Under the pieces are notes generated by a model that was given only the letters and a program-made list of their open reading frames with translations, had not been told where the DNA came from and searched no databases. From Comamonadaceae bacterium (lineage in GTDB: Bacteria; Pseudomonadota; Gammaproteobacteria; Burkholderiales; Burkholderiaceae_C), in the NCBI GenBank assembly GCA_947373245.1, contig CANBWY010000001.1, positions 43,944 to 107,943 on the forward strand: a stretch of DNA of 64,000 nucleotides. Direction: 5' to 3'. The position numbers and the translations under genes were made by a program. The first letter of the stretch is position 1, and every line of letters starts with the position of its first letter. This document shows, one piece after another, positions 27,573-35,342 of the stretch.

Positions 27573-27600
27573 TTGCACCGCAACAAAAATTGCATACACT
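27573..27600 (+). promoter_or_regulatory. Predicted sigma-70 promoter of the ilvA leader
   Basis: TTGCAC, a 16-base spacer and TACACT. Transcription would begin near 27606-27608, before the short terminated leader. Confidence 0.5.
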
Positions 27601-27605
27601 AGAGC

Positions 27606-27667
27606 CTTGTCTCCTCCACCCTCAAAAGTGGATTCAGCCCCGAGTTGCAAAACTCGGGGTTTTTTTT
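27606..27667 (+). ncRNA. Short leader or small RNA upstream of ilvA
   Basis: A predicted promoter and a strong terminator enclose about 60 nt with no room for a gene. The RNA has an unpaired 5' stretch CTTGTCTCCTCCACCCTC, which contains CUCCUCC, complementary to Shine-Dalgarno sequences, and a 3' terminator hairpin. It may be an attenuator for ilvA or a free regulatory RNA; no leader peptide with Ile, Val or Leu codons is evident. Confidence 0.45.
27638..27667 (+). terminator. Rho-independent terminator in front of ilvA
   Basis: CCCCGAGTT-gcaa-AACTCGGGG followed by TTTTTTTT, a perfect 9-bp stem, ending 29 bases before the ilvA start codon. Because it precedes a gene on the same strand it could act as an attenuator. 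On the minus strand it has no T-run. Confidence 0.88.
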
Positions 27668-27696
27668 CGCCTTTTTTCTTAAGAGACAATCATCCC

Positions 27697-29274
27697 ATGT
27701 CTACCCGCACCCCCAAGGCGCGCGCGCTACAGCCCGCCGATTACCTGAAAAAAATCTTGACCGCCCGTGTGTACGACGTGGCGACCGAATCGGCGTTGGA
27801 GGTGGCGAAGAACCTCAGCCGCCGCATTCACAACACCGTGCTCTTGAAGCGCGAAGACCAGCAGCCCGTGCACAGCTTCAAGCTGCGCGGTGCGTACAAC
27901 AAGATGGCGCACCTCACGCCAGCCCAGCTGAAAAAGGGCGTCATTTGCGCCTCGGCCGGCAACCACGCGCAAGGCGTGGCCCTGGGGGCCAAGCGTTTGG
28001 GCACCCAAGCCATCATCGTCATGCCCACCACCACGCCCAGCGTGAAAATTGAGGCGGTCAAAGCCTTGGGCGGCGAGGTGGTGTTGGCCGGCGAAAGCTA
28101 CTCCGACGCTTACACGCACGCGCTCACGCTTGAGAAGAAAAACGGCATGACTTTTGTGCACCCGTTTGACGACCCCGATGTGATTGCAGGCCAAGGCACG
28201 ATTGCCATGGAAATGCTGCGCCAGCACCAAGGCCCGTTGGATGCCGTGTTTGTCGCCATTGGCGGCGGTGGCCTGATCAGCGGTGTGGCCAACTACATCA
28301 AGGCCGTGCGCCCCGAAATCAAAGTGATTGGCGTGCAAATGGACGACTCGTCCGCGATGATGCAGTCGGTGGCCAAAGGCAAGCGCGTCACCCTCAGCGA
28401 TGTGGGTTTGTTCTCCGACGGCACGGCGGTGAAGTTGGTGGGCGAGGAGACTTTCCGCATCGCCAAAAACTTGGTCGACAGCTTCATCACCGTGGACACC
28501 GACGCCGTGTGCGCCGCCATCAAAGACGTGTTTGTGGACACCCGCAGCATCGTCGAGCCCGCAGGGGCCTTGGCCGTAGCTGCCATCAAACAATACGTGG
28601 CGCAACACAAAACCAAGGGCGAAACCTACGCCGCCATTTTGTGCGGTGCCAACATGAACTTCGACCGCTTGCGCTTTGTGGCCGAGCGTGCCGAAGTGGG
28701 TGAAGAACGCGAAGCCCTGTTTGCCGTGACCATCCCTGAGCAGCCCGGTAGCCTGCGCCGCTTTTGCGAGCTGATTGGCAAGCTGCCCAGCTTTGGCGGT
28801 GCCAAAACGCCGCGCAATGTGACCGAGTTCAACTACCGCATGAGCGACCAAAACAAAGCGCATGTGTTTTTAGGCTTGACCACCGGCGTGAAGGGCGAAA
28901 GCGGCAAGATGGCCGCGCACTTCACCAAAAGCGGTTTTCATGCGATTGACCTGACGCACGACGAGCTGGCCAAAGAACACTTGCGGCACATGGTGGGCGG
29001 GCACTCTTCGCTGGCGTCCGAAGAGCGCATCTTGCGTTTTGAATTCCCCGAGCGCCCGGGCGCGCTGATGAAGTTCTTGCTGGCCATGCGCCCCGGCTGG
29101 AACATCAGCCTGTTCCACTACCGCAACCAAGGCGCGGACTATGGCCGCATCTTGATGGGCTTGCAAGTGCCCAAGACCGACAGCAAAGCGTTCACCGCGT
29201 TCTTGGATGGCTTGGGCTACCCGTATGTGGAAGAAACCAAGAACCCAGCTTATCGTTTGTTCTTGCAACGCTGA
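27697..29274 (+). CDS. ilvA: Threonine dehydratase (biosynthetic)
   Basis: 525 residues from the ATG at 27697, close to the E. coli IlvA length; the ORF-track start lies before the terminator hairpin and is rejected. PLP enzyme that makes 2-oxobutanoate from threonine, the first step to isoleucine. HSFKLRGAYNKM carries the PLP lysine near residue 62, SAGNHAQGVA the substrate loop, and VAIGGGGLISGVANYIK the glycine-rich phosphate loop. Two ACT-like regulatory modules follow (LFAVTIPEQPGSLRRFCEL and RFEFPERPGALMKFLLAM), the site of isoleucine inhibition in this family. Confidence 0.96.
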   Translation: MSTRTPKARALQPADYLKKILTARVYDVATESALEVAKNLSRRIHNTVLLKREDQQPVHSFKLRGAYNKMAHLTPAQLKKGVICASAGNHAQGVALGAKRLGTQAIIVMPTTTPSVKIEAVKALGGEVVLAGESYSDAYTHALTLEKKNGMTFVHPFDDPDVIAGQGTIAMEMLRQHQGPLDAVFVAIGGGGLISGVANYIKAVRPEIKVIGVQMDDSSAMMQSVAKGKRVTLSDVGLFSDGTAVKLVGEETFRIAKNLVDSFITVDTDAVCAAIKDVFVDTRSIVEPAGALAVAAIKQYVAQHKTKGETYAAILCGANMNFDRLRFVAERAEVGEEREALFAVTIPEQPGSLRRFCELIGKLPSFGGAKTPRNVTEFNYRMSDQNKAHVFLGLTTGVKGESGKMAAHFTKSGFHAIDLTHDELAKEHLRHMVGGHSSLASEERILRFEFPERPGALMKFLLAMRPGWNISLFHYRNQGADYGRILMGLQVPKTDSKAFTAFLDGLGYPYVEETKNPAYRLFLQR

Positions 29275-29291
29275 AGCGCTTCTTGGCTGGC

Positions 29292-29777
29292 TTATTTTTT
29301 AGCCGGAAGTTCCAGCACCAAGGTCTGCGGCCCGTCCATCGTTGCGCCTAGGCTGATGCGACGGCCTTGAGCCGATTGCAGCACCAAGCCCTCGGCCACC
29401 AGAGCGCCCACACGGTAGGGCTTGGCAGGTTTGCCGTCGACCGCGATCAGTGCCGCGCCTTGCGAGGCATCACCCGTCAACACGCCTTGGAGCTGAAAAC
29501 GGCTGGCTAAGCTGGGGACCGCTGCGGCTTGTACGGGCGCTGCGCCCAAACTGCGGGCTGCGGCCACGGTGTCAACCTCGGGCAGCGCTTGGCCTGGCAA
29601 GGTGGCATTGCTGAGGGTCGCGTCCGTGGCAGACCAGCGCAAGCCCCACGTCACCGCGCTGAACGCCACAGCCCCCCACACCAACAGCGACGCCACAGGC
29701 AACAGCGCGCGCGAAGACGTGCTGAAAACAGTGGCCAATGAAGGGGGGTGGCGAAGCATCAGCGGATTATGATTCAT
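29292..29777 (-). CDS. gspC: Type II secretion system protein GspC
   Basis: 161 residues. One transmembrane segment near the N-terminus (LLPVASLLVWGAVAFSAVTWGLRW) is followed by a proline/alanine-rich linker and a homology region FQLQGVLTGDASQGAALIAVDGKPAKPYRVGALV, the GspC HR domain that contacts the secretin GspD. No C-terminal PDZ or coiled-coil domain is present, so it is a short form. It is transcribed away from gspG with only 31 bp between start codons; a start at 29759 (MLRHPPSL) is possible. It links the inner-membrane platform to the secretin. Confidence 0.87.
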   Translation of the reverse strand: MNHNPLMLRHPPSLATVFSTSSRALLPVASLLVWGAVAFSAVTWGLRWSATDATLSNATLPGQALPEVDTVAAARSLGAAPVQAAAVPSLASRFQLQGVLTGDASQGAALIAVDGKPAKPYRVGALVAEGLVLQSAQGRRISLGATMDGPQTLVLELPAKK

Positions 29778-29808
29778 CTATTGCCAGAGAACCTTTGAAA
29801 TACCCGCT

Positions 29809-30249
29809 ATGCCTACCCTTCAAACGACCCCCAAAACCAAATGCCAACGCGGCTTCACGCTGATCGAATTGATGGTGGTGCTCGCCATCATTGGCGTGCT
29901 CGCCGCCTTGGTGATCCCCAATGTGCTCAACCGCGCCGACGACGCACGCGTGACCGCCGCCAAGACCGATGTGGGCAACCTCATGCAAGCGCTCAAGCTA
30001 TACCGCTTGGACAACCAAAACTACCCCACCGCCGAGCAAGGCCTGAATGCCTTGGTGGTCAAACCCACCACGGGACCCATGCCACTCAACTGGAAGTCCT
30101 ACATCGACAAGCTGCCCAATGACCCATGGGGTCGTCCTTACCAGTACATGAACCCCGGCGTGAAAGGTGAAGTCGATGTGTTGTCACTCGGCGCAGACGG
30201 TCAACCCGGTGGGGAAGGCAAAAACGCCGACATCGGCAGCTGGCAGTAA
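29809..30249 (+). CDS. gspG: Type II secretion major pseudopilin GspG
   Basis: 146 residues. The prepilin peptidase site is KCQRGFTLIELMVVLAIIGVLAALVIPN, with cleavage after Gly. The conserved GspG C-terminus (YPTAEQGLNALVVKP, LPNDPWGRPYQYMNPG, VLSLGADGQPGGEGKNADIGSW) includes the calcium-binding loop. It forms the shaft of the pseudopilus in the periplasm. First gene of the long plus-strand gsp operon. Confidence 0.97.
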   Translation: MPTLQTTPKTKCQRGFTLIELMVVLAIIGVLAALVIPNVLNRADDARVTAAKTDVGNLMQALKLYRLDNQNYPTAEQGLNALVVKPTTGPMPLNWKSYIDKLPNDPWGRPYQYMNPGVKGEVDVLSLGADGQPGGEGKNADIGSWQ

Positions 30250-30269
30250 ACCACGCGTACAAGCCAGCC

Positions 30270-30752
30270 ATGCAGCGCCAACGTGGCCTCACCCTGTTGG
30301 AGCTGTTGGTGGTGCTGGTCATCATCGGTGTGGCCATGGCGGGTGTCAGCCTCTCGCTGCGCGACAACGCACAGGCCCAACTGGAACGCGAAGCCCAGCG
30401 CTTGGCAGCGGTATTGGAAGCGGCCCGTGCCCAATCGCGCACCAGCGGCATCGCACTGATTTGGCAAGCCACGCCAGAAGGCTTTGTGATCCGGCCTGCA
30501 CAAGCCCCCGCGAACAACGCGCCAAACGCCATCGCCACGCGACATGAAGCGTGGTTGACCGAAAGCACACAAGCGCAGCTCAACACCGCGACCAACCAAT
30601 TCGTGGTGCTGGGCCCCGAGCCCATCCTTGCCCCCGCGCGCATCACGCTCAGCCAGGCCGCTGCCACACGCAACGCACAGCCCGCGCCATCGCCATCCCC
30701 ATCGCTGACGGTGGGCACCGATGGTTTGCGCCCCTTCCAAGTGTTGCCATGA
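30270..30752 (+). CDS. gspH: Type II secretion minor pseudopilin GspH
   Basis: 160 residues with the prepilin motif QRGLTLLELLVVLVIIGVAMAGV at the very N-terminus. The globular part is poorly conserved, as usual for GspH, and is unusually rich in Pro/Ser near its end (PAPSPSPSLTVGTDGLRPF). Position between gspG and gspI supports the call. Stop overlaps gspI by 4 bp. Confidence 0.88.
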   Translation: MQRQRGLTLLELLVVLVIIGVAMAGVSLSLRDNAQAQLEREAQRLAAVLEAARAQSRTSGIALIWQATPEGFVIRPAQAPANNAPNAIATRHEAWLTESTQAQLNTATNQFVVLGPEPILAPARITLSQAAATRNAQPAPSPSPSLTVGTDGLRPFQVLP

Positions 30753-31105
30753 AAAAAGCACGTGGTTTCACGCTGATTGAGGTCTTGGTGGCCCTCGCCA
30801 TCGTGGCCATCGCCTTGATGAGCGGGCTCAAAGTCAGTGGCGCGCTCACCCGCAACGCACAGCGCCAAAGCGATGTGCTGCTCGCGCAAATGTGCGCAGA
30901 CAACGCCCTAGGCCAATTGCGCCTGTCGCAACAGCTGCCAGGCGTGGGCGACTCGCGTGTGCCCTGCAAAGAAGCCGAGCGCAACTTTGAGGTGGCGCTC
31001 ACGGTGCGCACCACACCCAACCCCGCGTTCCGTCGCGTGGACGCCCAGGTGTTTGACGCGGCCACGCCCATCCTGAACATCACCACGGTACTGGGGCGTT
31101 ACTGA
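30749..31105 (+). CDS. gspI: Type II secretion minor pseudopilin GspI
   Basis: 118 residues from the ATG at 30749; the longer overlapping ORF in another frame reading is not used. Prepilin motif KKARGFTLIEVLVALAIVAIALMSG. The CADNALGQLRLSQQLP segment and a single disulfide-type cysteine pair are typical of GspI. It nucleates the pseudopilus tip with GspJ and GspK. It overlaps gspH by 4 bp and gspJ by 1 bp. Confidence 0.93.
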   Translation: MKKARGFTLIEVLVALAIVAIALMSGLKVSGALTRNAQRQSDVLLAQMCADNALGQLRLSQQLPGVGDSRVPCKEAERNFEVALTVRTTPNPAFRRVDAQVFDAATPILNITTVLGRY

Positions 31106-31758
31106 TGCACAAGCAACGCGGCTTCACCCTGATTGAGTTGCTCATCGCCATCACACTCATGGCGGTGCTGGCAGGCTTGAGCTGGCGTGGTTTGGATGGC
31201 CTGATGCGCAGCCGCGACATCACCCAAGCGCAGGTAGAAAAAGTCGCCGTGCTGCAAACCGTGCTGGCGCAATGGCAAGCTGACCTGAACGCGGTGCAAC
31301 CCTTGCCCAGTCTGAACGACGCAGGCGTGGCGTGGAACGGCCGCACCCTGCGCCTGACCCGACGCGCCACCGCTTGGCGTGCCGATGGTGGCGACGCTGG
31401 CGTGTGGGTGGTGGCTTGGACGCAGCGCAACCAGCAATGGCTGCGCTGGCAATCCAGCCCCGTGCAAACGCGCGCAGCGTGGCAACAAGCGTGGGCACAA
31501 GCCGAGCGCTGGGGCCAAAACCCAAGCAGCGACGATGCGGCGTTTGAAACCCCTTTGATGGCCCTCGACGCGTGGCAAATCACCTACTTCCGCGGCAATG
31601 CGTGGACCAACCCGCTCTCCAGCGCGGGCAACACCACAAGCCAAGACACCTTGCCCGACGCCATTCGCCTGCAAATTGACCTGCCCGCCAGCACTGGTGT
31701 GCGTGGCCGAATCACCCTCGACTGGGTGCGACCCAACTTCAGCAACACCAAAACATGA
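31105..31758 (+). CDS. gspJ: Type II secretion minor pseudopilin GspJ
   Basis: 217 residues. Prepilin motif KQRGFTLIELLIAITLMAVLAGLSWRGLDGLMRSRD; the WRGLDGL stretch just after the hydrophobic helix is characteristic of GspJ. The rest is a tryptophan-rich globular domain. Part of the GspIJK tip trimer; its end overlaps gspK by 4 bp. Confidence 0.93.
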   Translation: MHKQRGFTLIELLIAITLMAVLAGLSWRGLDGLMRSRDITQAQVEKVAVLQTVLAQWQADLNAVQPLPSLNDAGVAWNGRTLRLTRRATAWRADGGDAGVWVVAWTQRNQQWLRWQSSPVQTRAAWQQAWAQAERWGQNPSSDDAAFETPLMALDAWQITYFRGNAWTNPLSSAGNTTSQDTLPDAIRLQIDLPASTGVRGRITLDWVRPNFSNTKT

Positions 31759-32735
31759 AGCACGTCGCACGCACGCGCAACTTGACGCATCGACGCACAC
31801 CGCAAAAGCAAGGCGGCGCAGCGCTGTTGGCGGCCATGTTGACGGTTGCCTTGGTCGCCACCTTTGCCGCAGGCGCGCTTTGGCAGCAGTGGCGCAGCAT
31901 TGAAGTCGAAAGCGCAGAACGCCAACGCAGCCAAGCGCGCTGGCTGCTCACGGGTGCGCTGGACTGGGCACGCGTCATCTTGCGCGAAGACGCGCGAGCG
32001 GGCGACACCAGCGCGCCTGTGGACCACTTGGCCGAGCCTTGGGCTGTGCCGCTGCAAGAAGCGCGTTTGTCCAGCTTCTTGGCCGCGCTGCCCGATGGCA
32101 CAGGCAACACGGTGGACGACGACAAACTGGCCCAACAAGTGCTGCTGTCTGGCCAGATCAATGATGTGCAAGGCCGACTGAACGTGGCCAACTTGCTGCA
32201 AGGCGATCAACTGGACGCCAAAGCCGTACTCGCCTTTGAACGTTTGTTTGACGCACTGGGCGTGCCAACCGCACAACTCAGCCTGCTCACCCAAGGCCTG
32301 CTTGCCGCCCAAAAACAAAGCGCTAGCGCGCCCTTGATGCCGCAACGCGTGGGCCAACTCAGCTGGCTGGGCCTGTCGCCGCAGGCGCTGCAAACGCTCA
32401 GCCCCTACATCACGGTGTTGCCCACGCGCACCCCCGTCAACCTCAACACCGCCAGCGTGCAAGTGCTGTACGCCAGCGTGCTGGGCTTGGGCATGTCTGA
32501 CGCGCAGCGCTTGGTACAGCTACGCGAGCGCCAGCATTGGGCCAGCGTGGAGGCGTTTCAAAAAGCCTGGGGCCGCACTGTCAGCTTAGAGGGCACGCAC
32601 AGCGTGTCGACGCGTTATTTCGAAGTGCTGGGCCGCCTGCGCATGCCGCAAACCACCCTGCAAGAACGCTCGTTGGTGCAGCGCGACGCGTCTGATTTGA
32701 AGGTGTTGTGGCGCGATTCTGGCTCTCTACAATGA
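31755..32735 (+). CDS. gspK: Type II secretion minor pseudopilin GspK
   Basis: 326 residues, by far the longest pseudopilin, as expected. N-terminal KQGGAALLAAMLTVALVATFA lacks the Phe-Thr-Leu-Ile-Glu core and the usual Glu5, as is normal in GspK. The family motif DVQGRLNVANLL and the helical insert with NLNTASVQVLYASVLG (a helix-hairpin-helix-like SAM domain) are present. It caps the pseudopilus tip. Overlaps gspL by 4 bp. Confidence 0.93.
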   Translation: MKHVARTRNLTHRRTPQKQGGAALLAAMLTVALVATFAAGALWQQWRSIEVESAERQRSQARWLLTGALDWARVILREDARAGDTSAPVDHLAEPWAVPLQEARLSSFLAALPDGTGNTVDDDKLAQQVLLSGQINDVQGRLNVANLLQGDQLDAKAVLAFERLFDALGVPTAQLSLLTQGLLAAQKQSASAPLMPQRVGQLSWLGLSPQALQTLSPYITVLPTRTPVNLNTASVQVLYASVLGLGMSDAQRLVQLRERQHWASVEAFQKAWGRTVSLEGTHSVSTRYFEVLGRLRMPQTTLQERSLVQRDASDLKVLWRDSGSLQ

Positions 32736-33940
32736 CCATTCTCATGTTGATCATCGCGCTCCCCCACTCTGCCAACGACGCCGCCGCGGGTTACGCCCAC
32801 GTCCACTCGGATGGGCACAGCGTTTTACGCAGCGCCACGGGGGCCGCTGCCACCTTGTCGGCCCATGCGGGCGAGGTGGTGGCGGTGGTGCCACACAGCC
32901 GCTTGTCGTGGTTACGTGTGCAACTGCCCCCCGCCAGCCATGGCCCGCGTTTGCAAAACGTGCTGCAAGGTTTACTAGAAGACCGTCTGCTGGATGACCC
33001 ACAACAACTGCACCTCGTGCTGGCCCCTGACGCGCAAGGCGTGGCCCGCACCGGTGGCGAAGCGCTGGTGGCCGTGTGCCACAAGCAATGGCTGCGCGAT
33101 GCCCTTGCCCCCCTGCAAGCGGCTGGCCTGACGGTGCAACGCCTTGTGCCCGAGTTGTCGCCCAGCGACACACCGGTGCTGCATGTGCTGGGTCAGCCAG
33201 AGCATTCACAAAGTCTGCTCAGCCAACCTCATGGCGTGACGCTGCTGCCGCCCAACACCGCGCATTGGCACGCCTTTGCCGCGCTGAGCCAAGACGAATT
33301 ACAAATCCAAGCCGAGCCCGCCATGGTGGCCCACGTGCAAAGCGTGCTGCAGCGCCAGCCCAGGCTGCAAAACGCAGCGCAGCGATGGGTCGAATCCAGC
33401 CAATCGGCGTGGGATTTGGCGCAAGGCGAATGGGCGCAAGGTCGCGCCCAACGCGTGCAGCTGCTAGCGCTGTCCGCGTGGCAAAGCTGGCGGCACGCGC
33501 CTGCTTGGCGACCTGTGCGCTGGGGCGTGGTGGCTTTGGTCGTCTTGCAAGTGCTGGGGCTCAACGCCTTGGCTTGGCGCGAGCGCAACGCTTTGAACGC
33601 ACAACAAGCCTCGCTGCAAAGCATTTTAAAAACCACCTTCCCATCGGTCACGTTGGTCATCGACGCGCCGCTGCAAATGCAACGCGAGGTGGATGTGCTG
33701 CAACAAAAATCTGGCGCCGCCGCCAGCACCGACTTGGAGCCTTTGTTGGCGGCGTTAGCGGGCGTGTTGCCTGCGGGCCAACTGCCTTCGCAAATTCATT
33801 TCGCCAACCACGCACTGCGGGTGCAGGGTGTGGCCCTTGATGCCAATGGATCCAACACGGCACGCCTCCACGCGCAAGGCCTGAGCCTGAGCCAAGACGC
33901 CAATGACAGCTGGGTGTTGCAAGCGGAGGGCGCGAAATGA
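32732..33940 (+). CDS. gspL: Type II secretion inner-membrane protein GspL
   Basis: 402 residues from the ATG at 32732 (MTILMLIIALPHS), which overlaps the gspK stop by 4 bp; the 8 extra residues in the track are rejected. The cytoplasmic actin-like domain (VVAVVPHSRLSWLRVQLPP; LQNVLQGLLEDRLLDDP) binds the ATPase GspE. One transmembrane segment near residue 270 (VRWGVVALVVLQVLGLNALAW) leads to a periplasmic ferredoxin-like domain. Scaffold of the assembly platform with GspM. Confidence 0.9.
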   Translation: MTILMLIIALPHSANDAAAGYAHVHSDGHSVLRSATGAAATLSAHAGEVVAVVPHSRLSWLRVQLPPASHGPRLQNVLQGLLEDRLLDDPQQLHLVLAPDAQGVARTGGEALVAVCHKQWLRDALAPLQAAGLTVQRLVPELSPSDTPVLHVLGQPEHSQSLLSQPHGVTLLPPNTAHWHAFAALSQDELQIQAEPAMVAHVQSVLQRQPRLQNAAQRWVESSQSAWDLAQGEWAQGRAQRVQLLALSAWQSWRHAPAWRPVRWGVVALVVLQVLGLNALAWRERNALNAQQASLQSILKTTFPSVTLVIDAPLQMQREVDVLQQKSGAAASTDLEPLLAALAGVLPAGQLPSQIHFANHALRVQGVALDANGSNTARLHAQGLSLSQDANDSWVLQAEGAK

Positions 33941-34470
33941 GCGCACTGAACGACATCCGCACACAAGCCCACGCGCGCTGGCAGGCGCTGTCCGTGCGCG
34001 AACAACGCGGTGTGTCTGTGTTGGGTGCGCTGTTGGGCGTGTGTTTGTTTTGGTCCATCGCCATCGCCCCCGCGCTGCACACCCTGCGCGACAGCGGCCA
34101 CCGCCGCGCCCAAATCGGGCAGCAGCAAGCGCACATGTTGGCTTTACAGCAGCAAGCCCAAACACTGCAAACGCGCACACCACTGTCGCGTGACGAAGCG
34201 CTGCGCAGTTTGCAAAGCCTCACGCCCAGCGCTCAGATTCAACTTCATGTGCAAGGTGCACGTGTGAGCGTGGAGTTCAAGGGCGTGCCGGCCCCAACCT
34301 TGGCCAACTGGTTGGCACAAGCGCGCAGCCAAGCGCAAGCCTTGCCAGTGGAAGCACACCTCACGCGAAGCAACGCCACCGTTTCAACCAATGCCCCCAC
34401 CACCTCACCGGCCGTGATGTGGGACGGCAGCATGGTTTTGACCTTGCCCAACCGTGGCGCTGCGCCTTAA
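33937..34470 (+). CDS. gspM: Type II secretion inner-membrane protein GspM
   Basis: 177 residues. Short cytoplasmic N-terminus (RWQALSVREQRGVSVLGALLGVCLFWSI is the typical GspM start with its single membrane helix) and a periplasmic ferredoxin-like domain with LTPSAQIQLHVQGARVSVEFKGVP. Partner of GspL. Overlaps gspL by 4 bp. Confidence 0.88.
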   Translation: MSALNDIRTQAHARWQALSVREQRGVSVLGALLGVCLFWSIAIAPALHTLRDSGHRRAQIGQQQAHMLALQQQAQTLQTRTPLSRDEALRSLQSLTPSAQIQLHVQGARVSVEFKGVPAPTLANWLAQARSQAQALPVEAHLTRSNATVSTNAPTTSPAVMWDGSMVLTLPNRGAAP

Positions 34471-34476
34471 CCCCCC

Positions 34477-35337
34477 ATGCAACGCCTCACGCCACACAGC
34501 ACCCGAAGCGCCAACACACGCTGGGCATGGGCATGGGCGTGGGCATGGACGGGTGTGGGCTTGGGTTTGGTGTTGGCCTTGGTCACCCAAGCGCCCGCGC
34601 ATTGGCTCACGCATGCCATAGAACAGGCCAGCGGCGAACGCGTGTTGCTGCAAGACCCGCAAGGCACCGTGTGGAACGGCTCCGCCCAATGGGTGCTCAA
34701 CGAAGGGCCGCTCAATGTGGCGGCAACGCCCAACACCGCGCGCCCCGCCAACACCACCGCACTGCCCACGCCCCTGACATGGCAACTCGCACCCCGCTTT
34801 GACTGGACCCACACGCGCTTGGCCCTCAGCGCCACCGTGGCCTCGGCGTGCTGCACGCCACAGCCGGTGCGCGTGGATGTGTCGCCTTTGTGGCGCGGCG
34901 TGCGCGTGCTAATCAGCGACCACACCTCCACATGGCCCGCGTCTTGGCTGGTTGGCTTAGGTGCGCCATGGAACACCGTGCAGCCCGAGGGCCAGTTGCA
35001 ATTGCAAACCCACAGCCTGCAATGGACACAACAAGCCGGCGTGGCGCAACTGCAAGGTGACGCCGAGTTGCAGCTGCAACAACTCGCCACGCGCTTGTCC
35101 ACACTGCGCCCCCTGGGCAGCTACCGTGTGCGTGTGCAAGGCGGTGACCCCATCGCGCTCACGCTGGACACACGCGAAGGCAGTTTGCAACTCACAGGCA
35201 GCGGCCAATTGGTGAACGGGCGCGTGCACTTCAACGGCGAGGCCTCTGCCGCACCCGACGCAGAAGCCGCGCTGTCTAATTTATTGAACATCCTTGGCCA
35301 GCGCCAAGGGAACAAGTCGATTTTGAAAATGGGTTAA
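34477..35337 (+). CDS. gspN: Type II secretion protein GspN
   Basis: 286 residues. Membrane anchor (WAWTGVGLGLVLALVTQAPAHWLTHAI) followed by DPQGTVWNGSAQWVL, a hallmark of T2SS protein N, and a beta-rich periplasmic domain ending GEASAAPDAEAALSNLLNILGQRQGN. GspN is present only in some T2SS and its exact role is unclear. It lies between gspM and gspD. Note a run of Trp/Ala/Gly codons near the start (WAWAWAWAW). Confidence 0.9.
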   Translation: MQRLTPHSTRSANTRWAWAWAWAWTGVGLGLVLALVTQAPAHWLTHAIEQASGERVLLQDPQGTVWNGSAQWVLNEGPLNVAATPNTARPANTTALPTPLTWQLAPRFDWTHTRLALSATVASACCTPQPVRVDVSPLWRGVRVLISDHTSTWPASWLVGLGAPWNTVQPEGQLQLQTHSLQWTQQAGVAQLQGDAELQLQQLATRLSTLRPLGSYRVRVQGGDPIALTLDTREGSLQLTGSGQLVNGRVHFNGEASAAPDAEAALSNLLNILGQRQGNKSILKMG

Positions 35338-35342
35338 CGCGT

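Noticed and set aside
27727-28863. 378-aa minus-strand ORF.
   Set aside because: Shadow of ilvA; His-rich with no recognisable domain.
31584-32462. 292-aa minus-strand ORF across gspJ and gspK.
   Set aside because: Reverse shadow of two genes with clear pseudopilin motifs.
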